From the NCBI RefSeq assembly GCF_020217425.1, contig NZ_CP084090.1:1922001-1986000 (forward strand): 64,000 nucleotides of DNA. The letters run 5' to 3'. The notes beneath the pieces are model-generated. The model did no database searches, had not been told where the DNA came from, and worked only from the letters and a program-made list of their open reading frames with translations. Of this stretch, positions 24,452-32,730 are shown in pieces (positions within the stretch are counted from its first letter, which is position 1; each line of letters opens with the position of its first letter). The translations under genes were made by a program, and so were the position numbers. The stretch is from Halomicrobium urmianum. Lineage in GTDB: Archaea > Halobacteriota > Halobacteria > Halobacteriales > Haloarculaceae.

Positions 24452-25423
24452 ATGGACACCACACCGCTCGGACGCACGGGCGAGTCGGTCAGCGAGCTCT
24501 GTCTCGGTCCGATGTACTTCGGGAGCCGGGTCGACAGGGAGACCTCCTTCGAGTTGCTCGACCGCTACTACGAGGCGGGCGGTCGATTCCTCGACACCGC
24601 GAACATCTACGCGACGTGGGTCGACGGGTACGACGAGCCCGAGAGCGAACCGCTCGTCGGCGAGTGGCTCGCTGAACGGGGCGTCCGCGACGAGATGACA
24701 GTCGCGACGAAACTGGGCTTCGGATATCAGGAGGTCCCGGCGAGCCTCGATCCCGACCTGATCCACCAGGAGATAGACCGCAGTCTCGACCGCATGGGGA
24801 TCGACACGATCGACCTGCTCTATGCACACGTCGACGACCCCGACACGCCACAGACCGACGTGATGGCGGCGTTCGGGGAGGCCGTGGACGCGGGGACGGT
24901 CCGCCACCTCGGCGCGAGCAACGTTCCGGCGTGGCGCATCGCGCGGGCGAACCGCATCGCCGCCGAGCGCGGTCTGCCGCGGTTCGAGTGTGTCCAGCCT
25001 CGCTTCTCGTATCTGATCCCCGACCGGGACGCCGGCTTCGAGGGGCAACTGCCGACGACGGACGAACTCGTCGACTACTGCGACCAGCACGACCTGACGC
25101 TGCTGCCGTACTCACCGACGCTGCAGGGGTGTTACGGCCGCGACGACCGCCCGGTTCCAGAGGGGTACGTCCGATCGGAGAACCGCCTGAAACTGCGAGC
25201 AATCGAGGACGTCGCCGAGCGCAAGGGCGTGAACGGCAACGCGGTCGCGCTCGCGTGGATGCTCGACCGCGATCAGCCGACGATCCCGGTGCTCGGCGTC
25301 AGCACACTCGAACAGCTGGACCAGAACCTCGCGGCCGCCGACCTCTCCTTTACCGACGCCGAGCGCCGACGCCTGAACGGGATCGAGTCGTACGGCTTCG
25401 ACCAGTGGGACATGCGGGACTGA
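24452..25423 (+). CDS. aldo/keto reductase
   Basis: 323 residues, NADPH-dependent (beta/alpha)8 reductase. The catalytic tetrad is visible: Asp in FLDTANIY with its Tyr (about residues 46-53), Lys in VATKLGF and His in LLYAHVDD. The C-terminal cofactor region reads TIPVLGVSTLEQLDQNL. Substrate unknown; related haloarchaeal proteins are simply called aldo/keto reductases. CTTTACCC about 30 nt upstream of the ATG is a probable TATA box. Confidence 0.9.
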   Translation: MDTTPLGRTGESVSELCLGPMYFGSRVDRETSFELLDRYYEAGGRFLDTANIYATWVDGYDEPESEPLVGEWLAERGVRDEMTVATKLGFGYQEVPASLDPDLIHQEIDRSLDRMGIDTIDLLYAHVDDPDTPQTDVMAAFGEAVDAGTVRHLGASNVPAWRIARANRIAAERGLPRFECVQPRFSYLIPDRDAGFEGQLPTTDELVDYCDQHDLTLLPYSPTLQGCYGRDDRPVPEGYVRSENRLKLRAIEDVAERKGVNGNAVALAWMLDRDQPTIPVLGVSTLEQLDQNLAAADLSFTDAERRRLNGIESYGFDQWDMRD

Positions 25424-25473
25424 CGCCGGCGGACACGACACGAGGGGACACGACACCCGCCGGACCGCTCCGC

Positions 25474-25713
25474 TCAGAGAGAGGTCCGCGAAGTCGAGGA
25501 TCGCGTCCCAGTGGCCCCGGTCCGGAGTGTGCCCGGTCTCTCGCCGGTACTGGAGGTGGTCGCCGGCGGTGTCCGCGGTGAGCGGGCCGTCGCCGGAGCG
25601 GAGGCCGCCTCGACCGCGTCGCCGTCGACGGTGACCAGCGGATCGGGCAGGCCGGCCTCGACGGGGAGTTCGGCGGGCGGCGGCGGGTCGATCGGGTCCC
25701 CGTGGCGGTCCAC
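25474..25713 (-). pseudogene. possible short gene broken by a frameshift
   Basis: On the minus strand two frames look like haloarchaeal protein in turn. The first reads VDRHGDPIDPPPPAELPVE and LPDPLVTVDGDAVEAAS from about 25713. After about 25605 the coding-like text moves to another frame: GPLTADTAGDHLQYRRETG and HWDAILDFADLSLS. One inserted base would join them into a protein of about 80 residues. Start and stop are uncertain: a stop at 25474 lies in the first frame only. No family is recognised. It may be a decayed gene, a sequencing error or chance. Confidence 0.35.
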
Positions 25714-25863
25714 GTACCCGAGAGAGACGGTCGTCTGGCAGACGTTGTAGTGGTCCCGGTTCCCGGAAACTGTGCGTTCCGGCCGTGGAGGTCCGCACGC
25801 TCGCACGCGGGCGCCACTCACGGAAACCAACTTTCTTTGCCGGTCCGCACCGCCAAGTCGATA

Positions 25864-27678
25864 ATGGCTGATCCCAGCGGTCGCTCGGTGTCGGAGGACT
25901 TCCACGAGGAGCCGGGGAACGGCGTCCCGGAGTCGGGCGAGGTCGTACCGGACCGCTTCTCGTCGGACCAGGTCTTTCAGCGGATCGTCGCCGACGCGGA
26001 GCACGAGGTCACGTCGGGGGCCCGTGAGCTGTTCTTCAGCGCGCTCGCGGGCGGGTTCGCGATCACGATCACGCTCCTGATGTACGTGGCGCTGTACCCG
26101 AAGACCGACAGCGAAGTGGTCGGGGCGCTGCTCTATCCGCTCGGGTTCATCTACATCATCCTCGGCGGCTATCAGCTGTACACCGAGAACACGCTGCCGC
26201 CGGTGGCACTGACCCTGGAGCGACTGGCGAGCGTTCCGGCGCTGTTCCGCCACTGGGGCATCGTCGCGGCGGGCAACTTCGCCGGCGGTGCCATCGGCGC
26301 GCTGGTCCTGTCGACGGGGTTCGTCCTCGAACCGGCCGCGATGGACTACGCGCTGGAGGTGGCCCGCCACGGCGTGTACGACGTCTCGCGGTGGGAGCTG
26401 TTCTTCAAGGGCGTGTTCGCCGGGCTGATCGTGGCGGGCCTCGTCTGGGTGGACTTCGCCGCCCGCGACACGGTCTCGCGGCTGCTCATCGTCTATCTGG
26501 CCTTCCTGACCATCCCGCTTGGCGACCTCTTCCACGTTGTCGTCTCCTTCACGGAGGCCACGCTGCTGATGATCCGGGGCGACTTGGGGCTGCTGCTGGC
26601 GCTGACGGACTTCGTCATCCCGGTGGGGCTGGGCAACACGATCGGCGGCGTGGTGCTGGTCACCGTCGTCAACTACTACCAGACGAGCGAGCGCCGGCTG
26701 GAGTCGGTGCGCTTCGAGGACGTCCGTCGCCTCTCGTTCCGCGAGTGGCTGGTCGGCGGGCTGGCCGGTCGCTCGTACGTCCCGATGGTGGACACCCTCG
26801 AGAACATCGTCCGGGACCCAGAGTCCTCGCGCATCCTGGTTCCGATCGCCAACCCGCGGACCGAGTCCGACATCGTCGCCCTCGCCTGCGCCCTCGCGAG
26901 CAATCGCGAGGCGGGGATGGTCCACGCGGTCCACATCGTGCAGGCGCCCAAGGAACTGACCCTCGAGGCGGAGGGCGAGGGCCGCGAGCAGATCATCAGC
27001 GAGTCCGAGCGGCTCATGGCGGACGTCGAGGCGATCGGCGAGCCGTACGACGTCGAGGTCGAGACGTCCACCATCGTCTCTCCGCGGTCCTTCGAGGAGG
27101 TGTTCGACCGCGCCCGGCGCATGAACCCGGACCTCGTCGTCATGGGCTGGTCCGAGGACCAGCTGTGGTCCTCCGCCCGCGCCGAGCGACCCATCGAGGA
27201 GCTCACCAACCGGCTCCCCTGTGACTTCCTCGTCGTCAAGGACCGCGGCATGGACTACTCGCGGATCCTGCTGCCGACGGCGGGCGGCCCGGACTCCGAG
27301 CTCAGCGCCGACGTCGCGCGGGCCCTGCAGGCGACCGTCGACGCGGAGATCGAGCTGTTGCACGTCGTGGACGGGCCCCACCAGCGCGAGGCCGGCGAGG
27401 CGTTCCTGCGGGAGTGGGCCGCGGACAACGGCCTCGAGGACGCGGCCCGCGTCGTCGACGATTCCGGCGACGTCGAGGACGCGATCTGTCGCGAGGCCGC
27501 CGACAGCACGATGGTGCTGATCGGCGCGACGGAACAGGGCCTGCTGTCGCGGCTGGTCAGCGACTCGCTGCACTTCAACGTCGTCGACGACGTCGACACC
27601 TCGGTCCTGCTGGCGGAGCGCCCGACCGACCGGAGCATCAGCGAGCGGCTGTTCGGCTCGGGACGGCGGGAGCAGTGA
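25864..27678 (+). CDS. formate/nitrite-transporter family channel fused to two universal stress protein domains
   Basis: 604 residues. After an acidic N-terminus the first 290 residues form a six-helix FNT/FocA-type channel: GGYQLYTENTLPPVALTLER, GNFAGGAIGALVL, FFKGVFAGLIVAGLVW, DLFHVVVSFTEATLLM and GLGNTIGGVVLVTVVNYYQ. Two Usp domains then follow, at about 320-450 (ILVPIANPRTESDIVALA ... LVVMGWSEDQLW ... CDFLVVKDRG) and 460-585 (ILLPTAGGPDSELSADV ... MVLIGATEQG ... TSVLLAERP). The channel would move formate, nitrite or another small anion. The Usp pair suggests control by ATP or energy state, an inference. The ATG at 25864 starts the acidic N-terminus; the longer frame upstream is unlikely. 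Confidence 0.9.
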   Translation: MADPSGRSVSEDFHEEPGNGVPESGEVVPDRFSSDQVFQRIVADAEHEVTSGARELFFSALAGGFAITITLLMYVALYPKTDSEVVGALLYPLGFIYIILGGYQLYTENTLPPVALTLERLASVPALFRHWGIVAAGNFAGGAIGALVLSTGFVLEPAAMDYALEVARHGVYDVSRWELFFKGVFAGLIVAGLVWVDFAARDTVSRLLIVYLAFLTIPLGDLFHVVVSFTEATLLMIRGDLGLLLALTDFVIPVGLGNTIGGVVLVTVVNYYQTSERRLESVRFEDVRRLSFREWLVGGLAGRSYVPMVDTLENIVRDPESSRILVPIANPRTESDIVALACALASNREAGMVHAVHIVQAPKELTLEAEGEGREQIISESERLMADVEAIGEPYDVEVETSTIVSPRSFEEVFDRARRMNPDLVVMGWSEDQLWSSARAERPIEELTNRLPCDFLVVKDRGMDYSRILLPTAGGPDSELSADVARALQATVDAEIELLHVVDGPHQREAGEAFLREWAADNGLEDAARVVDDSGDVEDAICREAADSTMVLIGATEQGLLSRLVSDSLHFNVVDDVDTSVLLAERPTDRSISERLFGSGRREQ

Positions 27679-27745
27679 CTGGCCGGACGGCGCGATGTCC
27701 GGCGCGGCGCTCGCCACTACGGTTATACGTCGTGTCAGCGTACTA

Positions 27746-28447
27746 ATGGATATGCCCGGCGACACTCCCTTCGAGTACGAGGCGACCAGGACGGGGGCGG
27801 AGGCGGCGACGCTCCTGCGGGAACTGGCGGACGCGTTCGAGGACGGAACGTCGATCGAACTCGCCCACGGCGACCGATCGGTAGCGGTCGACGCGCCCGA
27901 GGAACTCTCTCTCGAGATCGAACTCGAACGCGAGGCCGGCGACGGTACGGACGCGCTCGAACTGGAACTGGAGTTCGAGTGGGAGGCCGCAGCGGACGAG
28001 TCGGTGGCGGTTGCGACGGCCGAGCGCGACGACGAGAACAGCGGCGTCGACGAGGCAGCGGGCGCGGGTGAAGGGACGGTGACTGAAGCGGACGACGACG
28101 GGACGGCGACCGAAGCGGACGACGACGGGGAGGCCGAGGCCGCTCGGGAGGACGCGACCGGAGCGGGCACCGGCGACGAGGGGGCGACGGCCGACCGAGA
28201 CGGGGGCGGGGCCGGAGCCGGGGACTCGCCGCCGGCCGAGATAACGTCGGGCGGCGAGCTGACGTCGATGGCGCGCTTCCAGGTGTTCCGGGACCGTGCC
28301 GACGAGTGGCGCTGGCGGCTCGTCCACCGCAACGGCAACGTCATCGCGACCAGCGGCGAGGGGTACACCAGACGGCGGAACGCAGAGAAGGGGCTCAGGA
28401 GCGTCGTGGCGAACGCGCCCGGGGCGGACGTGGAGGACGCCGACTGA
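27746..28447 (+). CDS. amphi-Trp domain plus YegP-like (DUF1508) fusion protein
   Basis: 233 residues. The N-terminal part (about 1-90) has the amphi-Trp pattern of alternating Leu/Glu ending LELELEFEWEA. A 75-residue Asp/Glu/Ala/Gly-rich linker with a repeated T-E-A-D-D-D-G unit follows. The C-terminal 60 residues are a YegP/HVO_2922-type domain (ARFQVFRDRADEWRWRLVHR, NGNVIATSGEGY, RRRNAEKGLRSV). Neither domain has an assigned reaction known to me. GGTTATACG is about 25 nt upstream of the ATG, which fixes this start as leaderless. Confidence 0.85.
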   Translation: MDMPGDTPFEYEATRTGAEAATLLRELADAFEDGTSIELAHGDRSVAVDAPEELSLEIELEREAGDGTDALELELEFEWEAAADESVAVATAERDDENSGVDEAAGAGEGTVTEADDDGTATEADDDGEAEAAREDATGAGTGDEGATADRDGGGAGAGDSPPAEITSGGELTSMARFQVFRDRADEWRWRLVHRNGNVIATSGEGYTRRRNAEKGLRSVVANAPGADVEDAD

Positions 28448-28571
28448 CGGCCAGACCGCGGGCTTTCAGCGGAGTCCGGCGTCGTCGACCACGTCGTTTC
28501 AGGGGCGGAACCGGGCCGTTCGAGACGGTGGACGAGCGTCGTGCGGGTGCTGATAGCGGGCCGAGAGGCGG

Positions 28572-28643
28572 CGCGGGTCGAGCCCGCGGGACGAGGCCGG
28601 ACTGCGACGGGAGTCGCAGTCCGATTACCGTCGGCAGACCGAC
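28572..28643. terminator. three tandem hairpins between convergent genes
   Basis: Three perfect or near-perfect stem-loops lie in a row: GCGGG-tcgag-CCCGC (about 28572-28586), GGACTGCGAC-ggga-GTCGCAGTCC (28599-28622, a 10-bp stem) and CCGTCGG-cag-ACCGACGG (28626-28643). They lie between the 3' ends of genes at 28447 and 28690, so they could stop transcription from either side or protect mRNA ends. Archaeal termination usually depends on T-runs, which are absent here, so function is inferred only. Confidence 0.45.
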
Positions 28644-28689
28644 GGGCACCCGGCAGAGGGGCGGTCGGGCACTCTGTCAGCGGGTCCCG

Positions 28690-30117
28690 CTACAGGATGT
28701 CGCCGCCGGTACCGCCGTCGGACCGCTCGCCGCCCTGCGCGTCCTGGACGACGACGAGTTCGAACTCGGCGTCATCGGGCTCCTGCGCCACGTCCTCGCC
28801 GGCACCGCCGTCGGTCGCGTTGCCGGCGGTGTCGTTCCCGCCGAGGGCGCCGCCGGTCTGGTTGTCGGCCCCGCCCTCGCCGGGCTGGGGCGCCTCCTCG
28901 GGATCGAAGTAGCCGGAGGCGAACCCGGTGTAGACGGTGTTCGCCTCGAGGGTGACGTTGACCTGGCGGACGCCCTGCTGGTCCGTGCCGACGACGCCGT
29001 CGGTCGCGTTGCCGGACTCGCCGGCGCCGGTTTCGTTGGCGCCGGTCGCGTTGCCGGGCTGGGTGCCGCCGTCCGCCGCCGCGTCGGCGCTGATGGCGCT
29101 GATGCTCACCGGGCCGACGTCGGGGACGGCGTGGAACACCTGCAGGCGGGCGGACTCGCCGCCGGGGTCGCTGACGTCGTCCTCCAGGACGGCCACCTGG
29201 AAGCCGCTCTGACCGCCGCCGGCCTGGTCGGTGCCCCCGCCGAGGGCGGCGTCGGACTCGTTGTCGCCGAGGCCGTCACTCTCGTCGGTACCCAGGCCGT
29301 CGTCCGTCGTGGCCTCGGCGCCGCCGGCCGCCTCGCTGATCCGGAGCGCGTAGTCGCCCGCCGGCACCTCGACCGTCTGGGACTCGCCGAACGACAGGCT
29401 CTCGACGAGTTGCTGACCCTGCCCGGCGCTGTCGCCGGTGCCAGCCGCAGTCTCGTTGCCGCCGAGTTCGGTGTCCGTCTCGTTGCCACCGAGGCCGACG
29501 TCGCTCTCGTTGGCGCCGATGCCGGTGTCGGACTCGTTACCGAGGCCAGTGTCCGTCTCGTTGGCGCCGAGGCCGTCGCCCTGTGCGGGGACGGGTCCCT
29601 GCGACACCTCGCCGAAGGCGGCGACGGTGTAGGTCGTGTTCTCCTCGACCTCGATCTGGTCCTCGTAGAGAATCGTCTGATCGTCGTCGCCGCCACCGCC
29701 GAAGAGGTCGCCGAGCAACCCGCCGAGGGGGCCGCTCTCCGTGGGGACGATCCGTACCTGATACGTACCCGGATCGACCTCGTTGTAGTTGCTCACGTCG
29801 CGGAATCCGACGCCTTCGATCTGGATTCCGCCGTCGTCGCCGCCCTCGGTGGCGGTGGCGTTGCCGGCGGTGTCGTTGCCGCCGAGACCGCCGTCGGTCT
29901 CGTCGTCGCCGGTCTGGACCCCGCCGCCGGCCGGGTCGATCTGGACGTCGACCTGCGGAGCGTCGGGCGACATGTGCGCGACGCGCACTGCCGATCCCTG
30001 CTGTCCGCCGCCCCCGCCGTCCTGGGCCGACACGACCGTGCTTCCGAAGACGCCGGCGACGCCGATCGCACCGGCTCCCTGCACGACTCGCCGTCGGGTG
30101 ATGTCGATCTCTGTCAT
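28690..30117 (-). CDS. Tat-exported DUF4397 protein with N-glycosylation-sequon repeats
   Basis: 475 residues. TRRRVVQGAGAIGVAG near the N-terminus is a Tat signal, and cleavage after VVSAQ is likely. VRVAHMSPDAPQVDVQID begins the first DUF4397 beta-sandwich and LQVFHAVPDVGPVSIS the second. The loops contain tandem decapeptide-like repeats: GANETDTGLG, GNESDTGIG, GANESDVGLG, GGNETDTELG, and again GLGTDESDGLG. Each carries an N-x-T/S sequon. LGGNDTAGNAT occurs twice, far apart. The protein should be a heavily glycosylated cell-surface protein. Function is unknown. Confidence 0.88.
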   Translation of the reverse strand: MTEIDITRRRVVQGAGAIGVAGVFGSTVVSAQDGGGGGQQGSAVRVAHMSPDAPQVDVQIDPAGGGVQTGDDETDGGLGGNDTAGNATATEGGDDGGIQIEGVGFRDVSNYNEVDPGTYQVRIVPTESGPLGGLLGDLFGGGGDDDQTILYEDQIEVEENTTYTVAAFGEVSQGPVPAQGDGLGANETDTGLGNESDTGIGANESDVGLGGNETDTELGGNETAAGTGDSAGQGQQLVESLSFGESQTVEVPAGDYALRISEAAGGAEATTDDGLGTDESDGLGDNESDAALGGGTDQAGGGQSGFQVAVLEDDVSDPGGESARLQVFHAVPDVGPVSISAISADAAADGGTQPGNATGANETGAGESGNATDGVVGTDQQGVRQVNVTLEANTVYTGFASGYFDPEEAPQPGEGGADNQTGGALGGNDTAGNATDGGAGEDVAQEPDDAEFELVVVQDAQGGERSDGGTGGDIL

Positions 30118-30498
30118 TCCGGTATCAGGTAGTGTTCACTGTCACTTTGTTAGTGGCCTCACCAGAACGTAAAGGTAGAGGTACTCTGTAGCCGAATTTG
30201 CCGGTTTGATGGAGGAGTTTGTCGTTCGACGTGTCTGTATTTTAACCCTAACAATCTGATCTGGAGCCACACCGGATGACGGGGCTATCGGTACGCAAAC
30301 CGGTCCGAAGTCGGTCCAATCGTTCCCTTTCCGGCGGCTGTTTCTGTCCGCAGTGAAGCGTATCCTGCGTGAAGCCGGATGGAAACGGGACTGATCTCTC
30401 GTCGCGTCGTCGAGCGACGCCGGAAACGGACGATTTCCCGCTCCAGAGACGACGGAGCGAGCGGCAAACCGGACGCCGGGCGGCGGTGCCGACGCCGG
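30118..30498. promoter_or_regulatory. 381-bp intergenic region upstream of the DUF4397 gene
   Basis: The 130 bases next to the DUF4397 start are less GC-rich and include TAACAAAG/TTTTAACC-type sequences that may hold its promoter. The rest (30260-30498) shows only short, basic open frames that I do not believe. No palindrome or RNA gene is evident. Confidence 0.4.
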
Positions 30499-31410
30499 TC
30501 AGGTCCAGCGACCGAGCGCTCGCCGGAGCAGCGACGTCTCCGACCGCTGCTTCGCGATGATGATCGGCGGCGCCGCGCGCTGGCCGACCGTCTGCGCGAC
30601 TGATCCGACGACCCGTCGGCGGAGTCGACGTTCCCTGGTCGCGCCGAGCACCACCAGGTCGACGTCTGCCGCCGCTGACACGATTGCCTCGGCGACTGCT
30701 ACCGCCTCGCACACGCCGGCGTCGACGGGGACGTCCTCGACCATGGTCGTCGCCTCGCGAACGTGCTCCCGGGCCGCCTCGCGGTCCGCCGCTCCGGCGT
30801 TCGGTTCGACGTAGGAAACGACGCGCACGGCGGCGTCGTTGGCCCGTGCGACGGCGCCCGCCAGTTCGGCCGCGGCGGCGACGTGCGGGCCGCCGTCGGT
30901 CGGCAACAGGACGTCGTCGACCCCGTCGGCGGTCGTGCCGATCCGCTCGACGTAGACGTCGCACGGCGCCCGCCTGACGACCGGATCGACGGTCGTCCCG
31001 AGGATGACGTCCGAGGCCCGGGACTGGTATTGCCAACCGAGCAACAGCGCGTCGGCGTCCGCGTCCTCAACGGCCGATAGCACGGCGTCGGAGACGTCGC
31101 TGCCCACTAGCAGGCTCCGCTTGACCGGCACCGAGGCGTCCGCCGCGAGCGCGACGGCCTCGTCGAGCACCGCGCGCTGCGCGTCCGCGTACTCCTCCTT
31201 GATGCGGTCGTCCGAGAAGAGTATGAACGGCGAGGTCACGTGCTTGTGGACGACGCTCGTCACCCTGATCTGACCGTTCCGGTCCCGTGCGAGGTCGACC
31301 GCGGTCCGCATCAACTGCTGGACGTTGAGGGGGTTCGCCACCGCGACGACGAGCGTGTACTCCCGTCCCGCAGCGGGGTCGTCCTCGATGACCCGCTGGG
31401 CGCTTCCCAT
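30499..31410 (-). CDS. tandem-domain universal stress protein
   Basis: 303 residues with two Usp folds. Domain 1 (about 15-155) has LVVAVANPLNVQQLMRTAVD and DALLLGWQYQS. Domain 2 (about 165-290) has VLLPTDGGPHVAAAAELAG and DLVVLGATRERRLRRRVVGS, the last resembling the ATP-binding G-x2-G-x9-G-(S/T) loop in weakened form. Usp proteins bind nucleotides or act in stress survival. It resembles the Usp half of the transporter fusion at 25.9 kb. An AT-rich stretch upstream of the ATG (TTTAGTTCGAGCTACAATAAGG on the minus strand read in reverse) holds the promoter. Confidence 0.87.
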   Translation of the reverse strand: MGSAQRVIEDDPAAGREYTLVVAVANPLNVQQLMRTAVDLARDRNGQIRVTSVVHKHVTSPFILFSDDRIKEEYADAQRAVLDEAVALAADASVPVKRSLLVGSDVSDAVLSAVEDADADALLLGWQYQSRASDVILGTTVDPVVRRAPCDVYVERIGTTADGVDDVLLPTDGGPHVAAAAELAGAVARANDAAVRVVSYVEPNAGAADREAAREHVREATTMVEDVPVDAGVCEAVAVAEAIVSAAADVDLVVLGATRERRLRRRVVGSVAQTVGQRAAPPIIIAKQRSETSLLRRALGRWT

Positions 31411-31572
31411 GCCTCGAACGTTTAGTTCGAGCTACAATAAGGCCTTGGGGAACGTTTGCAGTGAGCAACGGCCGGCTCGCGCGGACCGCGACGTCCCCGT
31501 GACGAGTGTAGCCGACGCGCCGTGACGAGTGTGGCCGACGCGCCGCGAGCGACGGGGACGCTCCGGCCGCCG

Positions 31573-31746
31573 TCAGTCGCTCGGCCGCATCTCGAACCCC
31601 TCGACCTCCTTGATCTCGGTCGATCCGCAGTTCGGACAGGTCTCCCGGGTCTCGTCGAAGCGTTCGCTGCACTCGACGCACTCGTACCCGACGCCCGGCT
31701 CGGTGTCCGGGACCAGCATCTCCTTGACCGTGCCTATGATACCCAT
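31573..31746 (-). CDS. 57-residue zinc-ribbon protein
   Basis: Begins MGIIGTVKEMLVPD, then a four-Cys zinc ribbon: YECVECSERF (about residues 21-30) and TCPNCGSTEIKEV (about 37-49), ending EGFEMRPSD. Both knuckles are complete. Small zinc ribbons of this length are common in haloarchaea and may bind nucleic acid or protein; no role is known to me. It lies between the Usp gene and otsB, all on the minus strand. Confidence 0.75.
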   Translation of the reverse strand: MGIIGTVKEMLVPDTEPGVGYECVECSERFDETRETCPNCGSTEIKEVEGFEMRPSD

Positions 31747-31848
31747 GGTAATAGCTAGTGGGTGCAGACGGAAATGGATCTCGCGTGACCGGTCTCCGCG
31801 GAACCGGCCGGTCGCGCCAGGCCAGTCCCCGCGGGGCCGGCCGTCGCG

Positions 31849-32691
31849 TCACGCCGGTATCGGCACCGACTCTGGGTCCGCCCGGAGGAAGGTCGGGCCG
31901 TGGTCGGCCAGCCACGTCAGGAAGGCCGCCGCGGCCTCGGGGTCGTCGACGCGGACGTCGGCGCGGGTGGTCCCGCCGCCGACCTTCACGCCGAGGCCGT
32001 CGGACAGCGCCGCGAAGGCGTCCTCGTCGGTCCGGTCGTCGCCGACGTACGCCCGCAGCCAGTCCTCGCCGTCGGGCACGAGCTCGTCGGTCAGCCGCTC
32101 GACGGCGGCGCCCTTGTCCCACTCGACGTCGGGGCGGATCTCTAGGATGGCCTTGCCCTCGGTGATCCGCAGGTCGTCGCGGCCGCCGGCGGCCTCGCGG
32201 ACCGCCCGCTCGACGCGCGGGACGTCGCCCGCGTCGGCCGTGCGGTAGTGGACCGTCGCGGTGACGCCCTTGCGCTCGACGAACGCGCCGTCGACGTCCG
32301 CCACGCGCTCCTCGACGGCGTCGGTCGCGTCGGCCAGCGCGTTCCGGGCGGCCTCGGCCTCCGGGGCGACGCGGGTCTCCCCGTCGACGCGAAGTTCGAG
32401 CCCGTGGTTCCCGGCGTACGCGTCCGCGTCGACGCGCTCGCGGAGGTCCGACAGCTGTCGCCCGCTGACGACGGGCACTGCGACCCCGTCGACGTCGGCG
32501 AGGCGGTCGATCGCCTCGGCCGCCGCCGGCGTGATAGCGGCCTCGTCCGGCCGGTCGGTGATCGGCGCCAGCGTCCCGTCGAAGTCGAGCGCGAGCAGCA
32601 GGCCGTCGCGGTCGAGCAGCAGGTCGACGACGTCGTGGAGGCGGTCGGCGAGCGGCGGGACCTCGCCCGCGCCGGTCGCGTTCTCACTCAT
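31849..32691 (-). CDS. otsB: trehalose-6-phosphate phosphatase
   Basis: 280-residue HAD-superfamily phosphatase that releases trehalose from trehalose-6-phosphate. HAD motif I is ALDFDGTLAPI (nucleophile Asp about residue 36), motif II PVVSGRQ, with GNHGLELRVDGE typical of OtsB. Motif III Lys is in WDKGAAVE and motif IV YVGDDRTDEDAF. It follows otsA by about 40 nt on the same strand, so the two steps of trehalose synthesis are cotranscribed. Trehalose is an organic osmolyte and protectant in some haloarchaea. Confidence 0.95.
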   Translation of the reverse strand: MSENATGAGEVPPLADRLHDVVDLLLDRDGLLLALDFDGTLAPITDRPDEAAITPAAAEAIDRLADVDGVAVPVVSGRQLSDLRERVDADAYAGNHGLELRVDGETRVAPEAEAARNALADATDAVEERVADVDGAFVERKGVTATVHYRTADAGDVPRVERAVREAAGGRDDLRITEGKAILEIRPDVEWDKGAAVERLTDELVPDGEDWLRAYVGDDRTDEDAFAALSDGLGVKVGGGTTRADVRVDDPEAAAAFLTWLADHGPTFLRADPESVPIPA

Positions 32692-32730
32692 GCCGGCGGT
32701 CCCCCGTCGCGTCGGTATTTCGGAGTCCAG

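Noticed and set aside
25474..28368. 964-residue open frame on the minus strand
   Set aside because: It runs antisense through the FNT-Usp and amphi-Trp genes and reads as Ser/Arg/Asp-rich antisense of well-supported domains. Only its last 80 codons (25474-25713) have coding-like text, and those are reported separately.
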